38,637 nt of DNA from JBBSVE01 sp038233815. Lineage in GTDB: Bacteria; Pseudomonadota; Alphaproteobacteria; Rhodobacterales; Rhodobacteraceae. The notes beneath the pieces were generated by a model. That model worked only from the letters and a program-made list of their open reading frames with translations. It ran no database searches and was not told the origin of the DNA. Made by a program: the position numbers and the translations under genes. Below are positions 1 through 8,698 of the stretch, piece by piece. The stretch lies in contig JBBSVE010000008.1 of the NCBI GenBank assembly GCA_038233815.1, forward strand, positions 1 through 38,637, read 5' to 3'. Position 1 is the stretch's first letter. The number at the start of each line of letters is the position of its first letter.

Positions 1-1
1 A

Positions 2-547
2 AAGAAATCATGCGAGGCGATGGCGCACAGCCACGCACATATCTACGCTCTGCCGGTCACGATGTTCCGGTTCTTCACCGTCTACGGCCCTTGGGGGCGG
101 CCGGATCTGGCGCTCTACCGGTTCGTCGATGCGATCCTCGATGGCCGCCCCATCGACGTCTACAATCACGGCGAGATGTTCCGGGATTTCACCTATGTCG
201 ACGATCTGGTGCGCGCGGTCCGTCTGCTGATCGACGTCGTGCCACCGCCGCCCGGGGGCGAGGCGCCTGCCATCGACGGCGACAGCCTGTCGCCCGTGGC
301 CCCGTTCCGGGTCATCAACATCGGCAATTCGGACAAGGTGCGCCTGCTGGATTTCATCGCGGCCATCGAGGACGCGCTGGGCGCGAAGGCGGAGCGGAAC
401 TACATGCCGATGCAGCAGGGCGACGTGCCCGCGACATGGGCCGACGCGGGGCTGTTGCAGGCGTTGACCGGATACCGCCCCCAAACCGATTTCCGCGACG
501 GGATTGGCCGGTTCGTGGACTGGTATCGCGACTACGCCGGCAAGTGA
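2..547 (+). CDS. UDP-glucuronate 4-epimerase-like NAD-dependent epimerase (3' part only)
   Basis: C-terminal ~181 residues of an extended short-chain dehydrogenase/epimerase; the 5' end lies outside the window. The reading frame is open from base 2. The visible protein begins K-K-S-C-E-A-M-A-H, which matches the stretch right after the catalytic Tyr in this family, so the first Lys is probably the catalytic Lys of YxxxK. The motif RFFTVYGPWGRPD and the later FRDFTYVDDLV are typical of UDP-glucuronate/UDP-galacturonate 4-epimerases, which supply nucleotide sugars for capsule or LPS. The Rossmann NAD-binding half is missing only because of the window edge. It converges on the gabT-like gene with 7 bases between stops. 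Substrate is inferred from family motifs; another UDP-sugar epimerase is possible. Confidence 0.85.
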   Translation, partial: KKSCEAMAHSHAHIYALPVTMFRFFTVYGPWGRPDLALYRFVDAILDGRPIDVYNHGEMFRDFTYVDDLVRAVRLLIDVVPPPPGGEAPAIDGDSLSPVAPFRVINIGNSDKVRLLDFIAAIEDALGAKAERNYMPMQQGDVPATWADAGLLQALTGYRPQTDFRDGIGRFVDWYRDYAGK

Positions 548-554
548 CGGGCCG

Positions 555-1829
555 TCAGGCCTTCATCGCCACCTCCAGCTTGTCGAGTCCTTCGGCCAGA
601 TGCGCGTCGCTGATCGTCAGCGGCGCCAGAAGCCGGATCGTGTTGGCATAATAACCGCACGACAGCAGCAACAGTCCGGCCGAGGCCGCCGCCGCCGTGA
701 CATGCTTCGTGGCCTCCGGGTCGGGCTCGTTGGTCCCGCGTTCCCGCACCAGCTCGAACGCCACCATCGCGCCCAGGCCCCGGACGTCGCCCATTGGGAG
801 TAAAGAGTTCGACTGCTTCATGCGGTGCAGCCGCTCGGTCATCTGGCGCCCGATCTCCTCGGCGCGCGCGCAGAGACCCTCCTCCTCGATCACATCGAGC
901 ACGGCGAGCGCCGCCGCCACGGACACCGGATTGCCCGCGAAGGTGCCGCCCAGACCGCCCGGCTCTGCCGCGTCCATGATCGCGGCCTTGCCGATCACGC
1001 CGGAGATCGGGAACCCGCCGCCCAGCGCCTTGGCCACCGGGATCAGGTCCGGTTCCACGTCGTAATGGTCGATCGCGAACATCTTGCCGGTCCGTGCGAA
1101 CCCCGACTGGACCTCGTCGGCCACGAGGCAGATGCCGTGCTGGTCGCAGATTTCCCGCAGTTTTTTCATCAGGGAGTGCGGGCACTGGTAGAAGCCGCCT
1201 TCGCCCTGCACCGGCTCGATCACGATGGCGGCGCAGTCCTGAGGTTGCAGATCGGCCTTGAAGAGATGATGGAGCGCCTTGAGGCTGTCCTCCTCCGTCG
1301 TGCCGTGGTGCGGGATCGGGAACGGGATGTGATAGACTCCGACCGAGGGCGGCGTGCCGCGCGGGCGGTAGGGCACGGCTTTGCCGGTCATCGCCATGGT
1401 CAACTGCGTGCGGCCGTGGAATGCGCCGGTGAAGGTCACGATCCCGGTTCGGCCGGTATGGGCGCGCGCGATCTTCACTGCGTTTTCTGTCGCCTCGGCC
1501 CCGGTGGTGAAAAAGATCGACTTCGCGTCCCGGATCGGGGCGGCCGCGTTCAGCCGCTCGGCGAGGGCGACATAACCCTCGTAGCCCGTGACCTGAAAGC
1601 AAAGGTGGGCGTAGTTCTCGCACTGCGCGGCCACGGCCTGCATGACCTTGGGGTGCAAATGGCCCGTGTTCGTGACCGCGATGCCCGCGCCGAAGTCGAT
1701 GTAGCGGTTGCCCTCGGCATCCCAGACCTCGGCATTCTTCGCGCGTTCCACGAAGACATGCGTTCCCATCGACAGGCCCCGGGGGATGGCCGCCTCGCGG
1801 CGGGACATGAGTGCGGCGTTGGTGGGCAT
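555..1829 (-). CDS. gabT: 4-aminobutyrate aminotransferase (class III, PLP)
   Basis: 424 residues, the normal length for GabT (E. coli about 426). Transfers the amino group of 4-aminobutyrate (or a similar omega-amino acid) to 2-oxoglutarate, giving succinate semialdehyde and glutamate; cytosolic. Seen: FTTGAEATENAVK (about 107-119) binding the PLP phosphate, VADEVQSGFARTG with Asp238 contacting the pyridine nitrogen, and VAKALGGGFPISG with Lys267 as the Schiff-base lysine. The ATG at 1829 is preferred over an in-frame ATG 22 codons upstream because an AGGACGG-like ribosome site precedes it and the family normally begins here. No succinate-semialdehyde dehydrogenase (gabD) is adjacent. Related omega-aminotransferases cannot be excluded from sequence alone. 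Confidence 0.88.
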   Translation of the reverse strand: MPTNAALMSRREAAIPRGLSMGTHVFVERAKNAEVWDAEGNRYIDFGAGIAVTNTGHLHPKVMQAVAAQCENYAHLCFQVTGYEGYVALAERLNAAAPIRDAKSIFFTTGAEATENAVKIARAHTGRTGIVTFTGAFHGRTQLTMAMTGKAVPYRPRGTPPSVGVYHIPFPIPHHGTTEEDSLKALHHLFKADLQPQDCAAIVIEPVQGEGGFYQCPHSLMKKLREICDQHGICLVADEVQSGFARTGKMFAIDHYDVEPDLIPVAKALGGGFPISGVIGKAAIMDAAEPGGLGGTFAGNPVSVAAALAVLDVIEEEGLCARAEEIGRQMTERLHRMKQSNSLLPMGDVRGLGAMVAFELVRERGTNEPDPEATKHVTAAAASAGLLLLSCGYYANTIRLLAPLTISDAHLAEGLDKLEVAMKA

Positions 1830-1896
1830 GATGCGCGTCCGTCCTGTTTCAACCTGATCCTCCGCGAGAGTATCGACTATCTGGCCCGCGATCAAG

Positions 1897-1924
1897 CCTA
1901 ACCGATAGTTTTCAACGGGTTAGG
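1897..1924. promoter_or_regulatory. Inverted repeat in the gabT / lyxose-isomerase divergent region, possible operator
   Basis: CCTAACC (1897-1903) and GGTTAGG (1918-1924) form a perfect 7-bp inverted repeat around a 14-base AT-rich spacer, about 70 bases upstream of the gabT start in an otherwise GC-rich sequence. The arrangement fits an operator for a dimeric regulator of gabT. No adjacent regulator gene is present to name one. The function is inference. Confidence 0.35.
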
Positions 1925-1932
1925 TTTTGATC

Positions 1933-1950
1933 TGCGTGTTACGCATTTTT
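1933..1950 (+). promoter_or_regulatory. Short hairpin followed by five T residues
   Basis: TGCGT-GTT-ACGCA is a perfect 5-bp stem with a 3-base loop, followed directly by TTTTT (1946-1950). It looks like a small intrinsic terminator on the plus strand, but no plus-strand gene ends upstream of it. It may instead be part of the promoter/operator region between the two divergent genes. The stem is short, so confidence is low. Confidence 0.25.
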
Positions 1951-2039
1951 GCCGTCCCGCGCGCCGGCCCCCGGCCATTTCGCTTGCCCGACGCCCGCTT
2001 TGGCGGTCATATCGCACGAGGATCACGAGAGGGGCGGGC

Positions 2040-2759
2040 ATGAAGCGGTCGGACATCAACCGGATCATGGGCGAGGCGGATGCGATGATCCGGTCGTTCG
2101 GGTTCATCCTCCCCCCCTTCGCCTACTGGTCCCCCGACCGGATGGTGGCGGAGCGGGCGCGCATCTCCGGCATCGTGGACGCGGGACTCGGCTGGGACAT
2201 CACCGACTACGGGCAGGGGCGGTTCGGGGAGTTGGGGCTGTTCCTTTTCACCGTGCGCAACGGGCGTCCGCAGGATCTGCGCGCCGTCGGCGGCATGTGC
2301 TATGCCGAAAAGATCATGATCTCCCGCAAGGACCAGATCTCCCCCATGCACCGGCATGTCGTGAAGGCGGAGGATATCATCAACCGGGGCGGGGCGACGC
2401 TGGCGCTGGAGCTTTACAACTCCGATCCGGAGGGTGGGATCGACCGGACCTCGGACGTCACGGTCGCGACCGACGGGATGGCGCGGACGCAAGGCGCGGG
2501 CGCGGTGCTGGAACTGGCGCCGGGCGAAAGCGTCACCCTGATGCCCGGCAACTGGCACGCCTTCTGGGGCAAGGGCGGCGACGTGCTGATCGGCGAGGTC
2601 TCCACCGTCAACGACGACCGGACGGACAATATCTTCCGCGATCCCATCGGACGATTCGCGCAAGTGGAGGAGGATGTGCCGCCGGACCATCTGCTGGTCT
2701 CGGACTATCCCGCATGGTTCGGAACCGCATGGGTCGGCCCCGGCTCGGCGCAGGCATAA
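2040..2759 (+). CDS. D-lyxose ketol-isomerase family cupin protein
   Basis: 239 residues, full length for the D-lyxose isomerase family, a cupin enzyme that interconverts D-lyxose and D-xylulose (often also D-mannose and D-fructose) with a divalent metal. The metal ligands expected in the cupin barrel are visible: His104 and His106 in SPMHRHVVKAED, Glu111 in the same motif, and His173 in GNWHAFWGKGGD. The ATG is preceded by GAGAGGGG at good spacing. No sugar transporter or kinase adjoins it, so the physiological pathway is not shown here. Transcribed divergently from gabT. Family assignment is from recognition of the motif pattern; substrate is inferred. Confidence 0.8.
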   Translation: MKRSDINRIMGEADAMIRSFGFILPPFAYWSPDRMVAERARISGIVDAGLGWDITDYGQGRFGELGLFLFTVRNGRPQDLRAVGGMCYAEKIMISRKDQISPMHRHVVKAEDIINRGGATLALELYNSDPEGGIDRTSDVTVATDGMARTQGAGAVLELAPGESVTLMPGNWHAFWGKGGDVLIGEVSTVNDDRTDNIFRDPIGRFAQVEEDVPPDHLLVSDYPAWFGTAWVGPGSAQA

Positions 2760-2998
2760 GTCTTCGGGCGGACCCCATACAGGGCAGGTGTTTCACAACC
2801 CTGACGGGATCATCCGTCCCACCCCGGTAGTCCGGGCAAGTTTCCGCCGATGTCATGGGTGGTTTCGCGCACATAATGCCGCAGAACCCGTGACGTAGAG
2901 GAACGGATACCCCATCTTCGCAGTTGCAGCATAATGACGGAGCGTGTTCAACGCGCCGGACAGTCTTGGACGATGGGGTCATAACAGTGCGTGCCGAA

Positions 2999-4573
2999 AT
3001 GAGTATCGAACCTACAGTATCGCGGTTCGCGCCGACCCGTCGCCTCTTCATGGCCAGTTCCGCCATGGCGCTGGTTCTGTTCGCAGGCAACCGGACGCGC
3101 GCGGCGACGACGGAGCCGTTCAGCTTCGACATCCTGACCGACATGGCCAAGCAGCGCGCGGCTGCGGACCCGGTGCCGGCGGTTCAGACGGATTCGATCT
3201 TTAACGCCTTTTCTTATGACGATTATCAGCTGATCCAGTTCAGGCCCAAACACGCGCTCTGGAACTCGCCCGAAAGCAAGTGGCAACTGATGCCGTTCCA
3301 CATCGGCTGGCTTTTCAAGGAGCCGGTCGAGGTCGATGCACTTGTCGACGGACAGGCCAGCGAAATCACCTTCAGCACCGACGATTTCGACTATCGCGGC
3401 CCGCTGAAGGAGAAGGTTGCGGCGGGCCAGACCCTGCCGGGTATCGTTGGGTTCAAGCTCCTCTATCCGCTGAACGCGCCGGACCGGTCGAGCGAGGTCG
3501 TGGCCTTCATCGGGGCCAGCTACTTCCGTGCGCTGGGCCGGGACAGCATCTATGGCCTTTCGGCGCGCGGTTTGTCGATCGACAGCGCACTGTCCTCGGC
3601 GGAAGAGTTCCCCCGCTTCATCCGCTTCTGGATCGACCATTCGGCGCCGCTGTCCGACGAGATCACGATCTATGCGCTCCTCACCTCCGATTCGGTCGAG
3701 GGTGCCTACCGTTTCGTGATGTGCCCCGGTGCGGACACGACGATGGACGTGACCGCGCGCCTGTTCTTCCGCAAGCCGGTGGAACAACTCGGGATCGCGC
3801 CGCTGTCGTCGATGTTCTTTGTCGGCGGTTCGGAATCTCGGCATTTCGACGATTACCGCACAAATGTGCATGACAGCGACGGTCTGCGGATCGAGCAGGC
3901 GGACGGCGATGTGATCTGGCGGCCGCTCCACAATCCGGTGGAGATTGCCTCCTCCTACTTCAGCCTCGCCCAGCCGCACCGGTTCGGGCTGCGGCAACGC
4001 AACCGCGCCTCGGTGGCCTACCAGGACCCCGGCAGCCAGTATGAGCGTCGTCCTTCCGTCGATGTGGAGCCTCTGGGTGACTGGGGGCCGGGACGGGTGC
4101 GGCTGTTCGAGCTGCCCACAACGCTGGAGATCCACGACAACATCGGCTGTTTCTGGGTTCCCGATGCGCTTGTCACGGCGGGCGAGATGCGCGAATATTC
4201 CTATCGGCTGCACTGGGGCATGCTGCTGCCTGACCCGGAGGACGAACTTGCGCACGTGCTGGCGACCCGGACCGGGATCGGCGGCGCGTCGGGACTTGAA
4301 ACCCCGCCTGAAACGCACAAGTTCGTCGTGGACTTCGAAGGCGGGATGCTGGCCCGGTTGCCGGGGCTGGACGATGTCGTGAAGCCCGTTGTCAATGTGT
4401 CGGGTGGCAAGGCGGATGTCGTCACGCTCTCGAAGATCCCCGACACAGACATCTGGCGGCTGGTGATCGACGTGGCATCCGACAAGGGCAAACTGGTGGA
4501 ACTGTCGGCGCATATTGCGGGTTACGGACGCAAGCTGACCGAAGTCTGGACATTTCAATGGGTGAGACCATGA
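2999..4573 (+). CDS. opgG: Periplasmic glucan biosynthesis protein OpgG/OpgD family
   Basis: 524 residues, comparable to E. coli OpgG (511). Acts in the periplasm in making the backbone of osmoregulated periplasmic glucans together with the membrane synthase OpgH. The N terminus has T-R-R-L-F-M (13-18), a Tat-like twin arginine, then a hydrophobic stretch to about residue 30 and a probable cleavage near residue 36. The mature start FSFDILTDMAKQRA and the blocks LWNSPESKWQLMPFHIGW and GDWGPGRVRLFELPTT are characteristic of the family. I chose the ATG at 2999; it lacks a strong ribosome site, and GTG at 2987 in the same frame is an alternative. The stop overlaps the next start as ATGA. The Tat-type signal resembles E. 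coli OpgD more than Sec-exported OpgG, so the G versus D label rests mainly on operon context. Confidence 0.9.
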   Translation: MSIEPTVSRFAPTRRLFMASSAMALVLFAGNRTRAATTEPFSFDILTDMAKQRAAADPVPAVQTDSIFNAFSYDDYQLIQFRPKHALWNSPESKWQLMPFHIGWLFKEPVEVDALVDGQASEITFSTDDFDYRGPLKEKVAAGQTLPGIVGFKLLYPLNAPDRSSEVVAFIGASYFRALGRDSIYGLSARGLSIDSALSSAEEFPRFIRFWIDHSAPLSDEITIYALLTSDSVEGAYRFVMCPGADTTMDVTARLFFRKPVEQLGIAPLSSMFFVGGSESRHFDDYRTNVHDSDGLRIEQADGDVIWRPLHNPVEIASSYFSLAQPHRFGLRQRNRASVAYQDPGSQYERRPSVDVEPLGDWGPGRVRLFELPTTLEIHDNIGCFWVPDALVTAGEMREYSYRLHWGMLLPDPEDELAHVLATRTGIGGASGLETPPETHKFVVDFEGGMLARLPGLDDVVKPVVNVSGGKADVVTLSKIPDTDIWRLVIDVASDKGKLVELSAHIAGYGRKLTEVWTFQWVRP

Positions 4574-4752
4574 CAGCGATGACCATGAAGCTCGAGGATC
4601 TGCACCTGCGTGCGGAGCCCGTCGTGTCGCGGCCGCGAGGCACGCTGCCCGACGCACCGATGACGATGCAGGTCCAGTCGCTGGACCCGGTGCGCGTGGG
4701 CGACGTGCTGCGCGGCCTCGTCGGCGTGTCCGGCCGCCGCGCCAGCAGCTGA
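4570..4752 (+). CDS. Small protein between opgG and opgH, candidate OpgI
   Basis: A 60-residue frame starting with an ATGA overlap to opgG and ending 4 bases before opgH, so it is translationally embedded in the operon. It has no signal peptide or membrane segment, and its composition is polar with several Met and Arg residues. In Rhodobacter sphaeroides a third gene, opgI, lies within the opgGIH operon and is required for glucan synthesis; this frame sits where opgI would be. I cannot check sequence similarity to OpgI, so the assignment rests on position and on the tight overlaps. An ATG four codons earlier (4558) is possible but would overlap opgG by more. A role in coupling or stabilising OpgG-OpgH is speculation. 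Confidence 0.6.
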   Translation: MTAMTMKLEDLHLRAEPVVSRPRGTLPDAPMTMQVQSLDPVRVGDVLRGLVGVSGRRASS

Positions 4753-4756
4753 CCCG

Positions 4757-6547
4757 ATGCGGGGCGCGATGGAGGGACCCCGGTTGATCGCGCTCCGGAC
4801 CTTCGCGGTCGGGTTTTCGCTGACGCTGGGGGTCGCGGCGAGCTTTCTCTATCTGCAATATTCGCAAGCCGTCGGTCTGACCTTCTGGTCGGCCGCCTCT
4901 GCGGTGATCCTCTTCTTCTCGACCAGCTGGCTCGCATGGGGTGCCACGTTGGCTATCGTCGGCCTATGGCCCGCAAAGCGGCGCGCATGGTCGACAGCGC
5001 CGGTCCGGGGCAGCACCGTGGTCCTCTTCCCGATCTGTAACGAGGACCCCGTCCCAACTTTTGCCCGCGTTGCCGTCATGATGCGCGCGCTGCGGGATGC
5101 GCCAGCGGACATCTCCGTCGCGATCCTGTCCGACACCCGCGACCCGCACGGCGCCCGGGAGGAGCAGCGCTGGTTCCAGCGCCTGCTGGAGGAGGACGGC
5201 TGGCAGGACCGGCTCTTCTACCGTCGGCGCACGGTCAACGAGGGCCGGAAGGCCGGCAACATCGCGGATTTCTTCCGCCGCTCCGGGGCCGCCTTCGACT
5301 ACGCCCTCATCCTCGACGCCGACAGCCTGATGGCGCCCGGGACGGTGCTGGAGATGATCCGCCGGATGGATGCGGAACCGAGGCTGGCGCTGTTGCAGTC
5401 CCTGCCGTCGGTGGTGCGGGCACGGTCGTTGTTCGGGCGTGCGATGCAGTTTTCCTCCGCCTTCTATTCACCGACCTACACCCGCGGTCTGGCGCGGCTT
5501 CAGGGGCGGTCCGGGCCATTCTGGGGCCACAATGCCATCGTGCGCAACCGCGCGTGGGCCCAGTGCTGCGGCCTGCCGGAGCTGCCAGGCAAGGCGCCGT
5601 TCGGGGGCCACATCCTAAGTCACGACGTGATCGAGGGCGCGCTTCTGGCGCGCGGCGGCTGGTCTGTGCGTGTCGATACCGACCTTGCAGGCTCCTACGA
5701 GGAAGCGCCGGAATCGGTGCTCGACCATGCCAAGCGGGACCGGCGCTGGTGTCAGGGCAACCTCCAGCACGCGCGCGCACTCTCCGCATGGGGGCTGTTG
5801 GGATGGAGCCGGTTCATGATCTTTCTCGGCATCTTCTCCTATCTGGCGCCGCTCTTTTGGGTAGCATTCATGCTCTGCGTCGGCATCGACCGTGCGACGG
5901 ACCTGCCGCCGGTCTATTTCCCCGACGCGCACCAGATCTTTCCGGTGTTCCCGATCGACGCCACGACCCGCACGCTGTCCGTGGCCATCGGGATCATCGG
6001 GCTTCTGATCCTGCCAAAGCTCCTGATCCTCGCCACCACGATCCCGGGGCGCGCGGTGCGGGGCTTCGGCGGGGCGCTGAACGCGACCCTCTCGACGCTG
6101 GCCGACATCGTTTTGTCGAGCCTGCTGGCCCCGGTCCTGATGGCTTTTCAGTTCCGCGGCGTGATGGAGGTTCTGAGCGGCCGCGATTCCGGCTGGCCCG
6201 CAAACAACCGGGCGGGCACGCGGGTGCCGTTGGCGGAGGCCTACGCCGCCAGTCGCCCGATCGTCTGGGCGGGACTGGTGTGCGGCGTGCTCGTCTGGGT
6301 CTTCGTGCCGCATCTGGGCATCTGGCTTTTACCCGTGCTGGGTCCGATGACGGCGGCGCCCCTGCTGGTCGCGTGGACGTCCCGGTCCTCCGCCACCACG
6401 TCGCTGTTCCGCACGCCGGAGGAGCGGGACGTGCCCGCGATCCTCACCGCCCATGACGCGTTGGCGGCGGACTGGGGCGGTCGGGCGGTGGCGCTTCCAT
6501 CGGAGGCGTCCGCCCTCACATCCGGGGTGCGGCGCCTGCCGGTCTGA
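4757..6547 (+). CDS. opgH: Glucan synthase OpgH (GT2 membrane glucosyltransferase)
   Basis: 596 residues; inner-membrane family 2 glucosyltransferase that polymerises glucose from UDP-glucose into the periplasmic glucan backbone. It is much shorter than E. coli OpgH (about 847), lacking the long N- and C-terminal extensions. Two N-terminal membrane segments (about 12-34 and 45-72) precede the cytosolic GT domain. Motifs seen: Asp126 in ILSDTRD, the DAD motif at 187-189, a candidate catalytic Asp in LSHDVIEGA, and RRWCQGN (about 330-336), the Q/RxxRW element of processive GT2 enzymes. C-terminal hydrophobic segments follow from about residue 350 to 560. It lies 4 bases after the small opgI-like gene. 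No opgC-type succinyltransferase follows. Confidence 0.92.
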   Translation: MRGAMEGPRLIALRTFAVGFSLTLGVAASFLYLQYSQAVGLTFWSAASAVILFFSTSWLAWGATLAIVGLWPAKRRAWSTAPVRGSTVVLFPICNEDPVPTFARVAVMMRALRDAPADISVAILSDTRDPHGAREEQRWFQRLLEEDGWQDRLFYRRRTVNEGRKAGNIADFFRRSGAAFDYALILDADSLMAPGTVLEMIRRMDAEPRLALLQSLPSVVRARSLFGRAMQFSSAFYSPTYTRGLARLQGRSGPFWGHNAIVRNRAWAQCCGLPELPGKAPFGGHILSHDVIEGALLARGGWSVRVDTDLAGSYEEAPESVLDHAKRDRRWCQGNLQHARALSAWGLLGWSRFMIFLGIFSYLAPLFWVAFMLCVGIDRATDLPPVYFPDAHQIFPVFPIDATTRTLSVAIGIIGLLILPKLLILATTIPGRAVRGFGGALNATLSTLADIVLSSLLAPVLMAFQFRGVMEVLSGRDSGWPANNRAGTRVPLAEAYAASRPIVWAGLVCGVLVWVFVPHLGIWLLPVLGPMTAAPLLVAWTSRSSATTSLFRTPEERDVPAILTAHDALAADWGGRAVALPSEASALTSGVRRLPV

Positions 6548-6552
6548 CGCGT

Positions 6553-6581
6553 CCGGGGCTGCCCTTCCCGCGCGCCCCCGG
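6553..6581 (+). terminator. GC-rich hairpin after opgH, possible weak terminator
   Basis: CCGGGG (6553-6558) pairs with CCCCGG (6576-6581) across a 17-base loop, starting 6 bases after the opgH stop. There is no T tract after the stem, so it may slow or stop transcription only weakly, or serve as a 3' stability element. hyuA starts 32 bases further on. Confidence 0.25.
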
Positions 6582-6613
6582 TAGACTGCGCTAAACGGTC
6601 CGGGGAGGCAGAC

Positions 6614-8698
6614 GTGAGCGATACCGCAATCCGGCTTGGCGTCGATATCGGCGGAACCTTTACCGATGTGGTTCTGGACCTGGGCGGTCGGCTGTTCTCC
6701 ACCAAGGTGCTGACCACCTATGCGGCCCCCGAGGATGCCATCGCCACCGGCACCTTGCGCGTCTGCGCCGATGCGGGGGTCGAACCGGGCGGGATCGCGC
6801 AGATCGTCCACGGCACCACGCTCGCCACCAACGCCCTGATCGAGCGGCGGGGCGCGCGCACGGCGCTCGTCACCACCGAAGGCTTCCGCGACGTGATCGA
6901 GATGCGGACCGAAAGCCGGTTCGAGCAATATGACCTGAACCTCGTCCTGCCCGACCCGCTGCTGCCTCGCAATCGGCGCTACACGCTGCTCGAGCGGATG
7001 GACGCGCAGGGCCGCGTCCTGATCCCGCTCGACCGGGCGGACGTGGAGGCGCTGGCGGAGGTTCTGCGCGAGGCCGCCTTTGAGAGCGTCGCGGTGGGTT
7101 TTCTCCATTCCTACGTCAACAACGCGCATGAGCGGATGGTGCGCGAGGTGCTGGAGGACCGCCTGCCGGGGGTGATGGTCTCGATCTCTTCCGAAGTGTC
7201 GCCGCAGATGCGCGAATACGAACGGTTCAACACGACCATCGCCAACGCCTACATCAAGCCCCTGATGAAGAGCTATCTGGGAAGGCTCGGCGCGCGGCTG
7301 GGGCGGGAGGGGGTGGCCTGCCCGATCTTCCTCATGCATTCGGGGGGCGGGATCATCTCGCTGGAGAGTGCCGCCGAGTTCCCGGTCCGACTGGTCGAAT
7401 CCGGGCCTGCCGGGGGTGCGGTCTTTGCCGCCGACATTGCGGCGCGCCACGGGTTGCGCCGGGTTCTCAGCTTCGACATGGGCGGGACGACGGCCAAGAT
7501 CTGCCTGATCCGCGATTTCACCCCCAAGACTGCGCGGGTGTTCGAGGTGGCGCGGAGCACGCGGTTCAAGAAGGGCTCCGGGATGCCGATTTCCATTCCG
7601 GTGATCGACATGGTGGAGATCGGGGCCGGGGGCGGCTCGCTCGCCCATGTCGATACGATGCGCCAGATCCGCGTCGGCCCCGAAAGCGCGGGGTCAGAGC
7701 CGGGGCCAGCCTGCTACGGGCGCGGCGGGACGCGGCCCGCTGTCACGGATGCGGACCTCATGCTGGGCAAGCTCGATCCCGAGCAATTCGCGAACGGGAC
7801 GATCCCGCTTCATCCCGGGGCGGCGGAGGCGGCGCTGGCCGCACTTGGTGCGCCGCTCGGGCTTGATGCGCGGGACGCGGCCTTCGGGCTGGCGGAGGTG
7901 GTGGACGAGACGATGGCCAACGCCGCGCGCGTCCATGCGGTGGAGAATGGCGAGGATCTGGCGGGCTACGTGATGATCGCGTTCGGCGGTGCGGCCCCGC
8001 TCCATGCCGCACGGCTGTGCGAGAAGCTGGGGATTTCGCGCTGTCTGATCCCGCCCGGCGCGGGTGTCGGTTCCGCCATCGGGTTCCTGCGCGCGCCGTT
8101 CTCGTTCGAGGCGAGCCGATCCACCTTCATGCGGCTCGACGCGTTCGACGCCCCCCGCGCCCGGACGATCTTCCGGGAGATGGAGGAGGAGGCCACCCGC
8201 TTCGTGCGCTCCTGCGATGCCGACGCGCCGATCCGGGCCGAGCACCGGGTCTGGATGCGCTACGCTGGGCAGGGGTGGGAGGTCCCGGTGGCGCTGACAC
8301 CGGAGCAGGCGGCCGATCCCGATCCCGCAATCTGCCTCGCGCGGTTCGAGGCGGATTACGACCGGCTTTTCGGGCGCACGGTCGGGGGGATGGCGGTGGA
8401 GATCACGGTCTGGTCGGTCAACGCCACGACGCCTCCCCTGCCGCCCGATCCCTTGCCATCGGTGGACGATGCCCGTGCGCCGACCCCGACCGGCCGTCGC
8501 ACCCTTTTCGACGCGGCGCTGGGGGACGCGTCCGACGCGGCCGTCCATGACAGGGCGGTCCTGCCCCCCGGCTGCCGGATCGACGGGCCCGCGATCATCG
8601 CGGAGGCGGAGACGACGACAATCCTGCCGTCGTCCCGGAGCGCCCGGATGCTCGCCGACGGCTGCATCGACATCATCCTGAAGGAGGCTTTGCGATGA
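6614..8698 (+). CDS. hyuA: Hydantoinase/oxoprolinase subunit A (ATP-dependent)
   Basis: 694 residues, normal for the HyuA/N-methylhydantoinase A family. These enzymes use ATP to open cyclic amide rings such as hydantoins or 5-oxoproline, working with subunit B; some homologues are acetone or acetophenone carboxylase subunits. The N-terminal GVDIGGTFTDVVLDLGG (about 9-25) is the actin-like phosphate motif; HGTTLATNALIERRG and FDMGGTTAKICLI are further nucleotide-fold motifs. Translation starts at GTG 6614, supported by GGGGAGG five bases upstream. The stop overlaps the hyuB start as ATGA, so the two are co-translated. The actual substrate cannot be read from the sequence; no racemase, carbamoylase or transporter adjoins the pair. 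Confidence 0.88.
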   Translation: MSDTAIRLGVDIGGTFTDVVLDLGGRLFSTKVLTTYAAPEDAIATGTLRVCADAGVEPGGIAQIVHGTTLATNALIERRGARTALVTTEGFRDVIEMRTESRFEQYDLNLVLPDPLLPRNRRYTLLERMDAQGRVLIPLDRADVEALAEVLREAAFESVAVGFLHSYVNNAHERMVREVLEDRLPGVMVSISSEVSPQMREYERFNTTIANAYIKPLMKSYLGRLGARLGREGVACPIFLMHSGGGIISLESAAEFPVRLVESGPAGGAVFAADIAARHGLRRVLSFDMGGTTAKICLIRDFTPKTARVFEVARSTRFKKGSGMPISIPVIDMVEIGAGGGSLAHVDTMRQIRVGPESAGSEPGPACYGRGGTRPAVTDADLMLGKLDPEQFANGTIPLHPGAAEAALAALGAPLGLDARDAAFGLAEVVDETMANAARVHAVENGEDLAGYVMIAFGGAAPLHAARLCEKLGISRCLIPPGAGVGSAIGFLRAPFSFEASRSTFMRLDAFDAPRARTIFREMEEEATRFVRSCDADAPIRAEHRVWMRYAGQGWEVPVALTPEQAADPDPAICLARFEADYDRLFGRTVGGMAVEITVWSVNATTPPLPPDPLPSVDDARAPTPTGRRTLFDAALGDASDAAVHDRAVLPPGCRIDGPAIIAEAETTTILPSSRSARMLADGCIDIILKEALR

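Noticed and set aside
2948..4867. Minus-strand open frame (639 codons) over opgG
   Set aside because: Shadow of opgG, whose protein matches a known family along its whole length.
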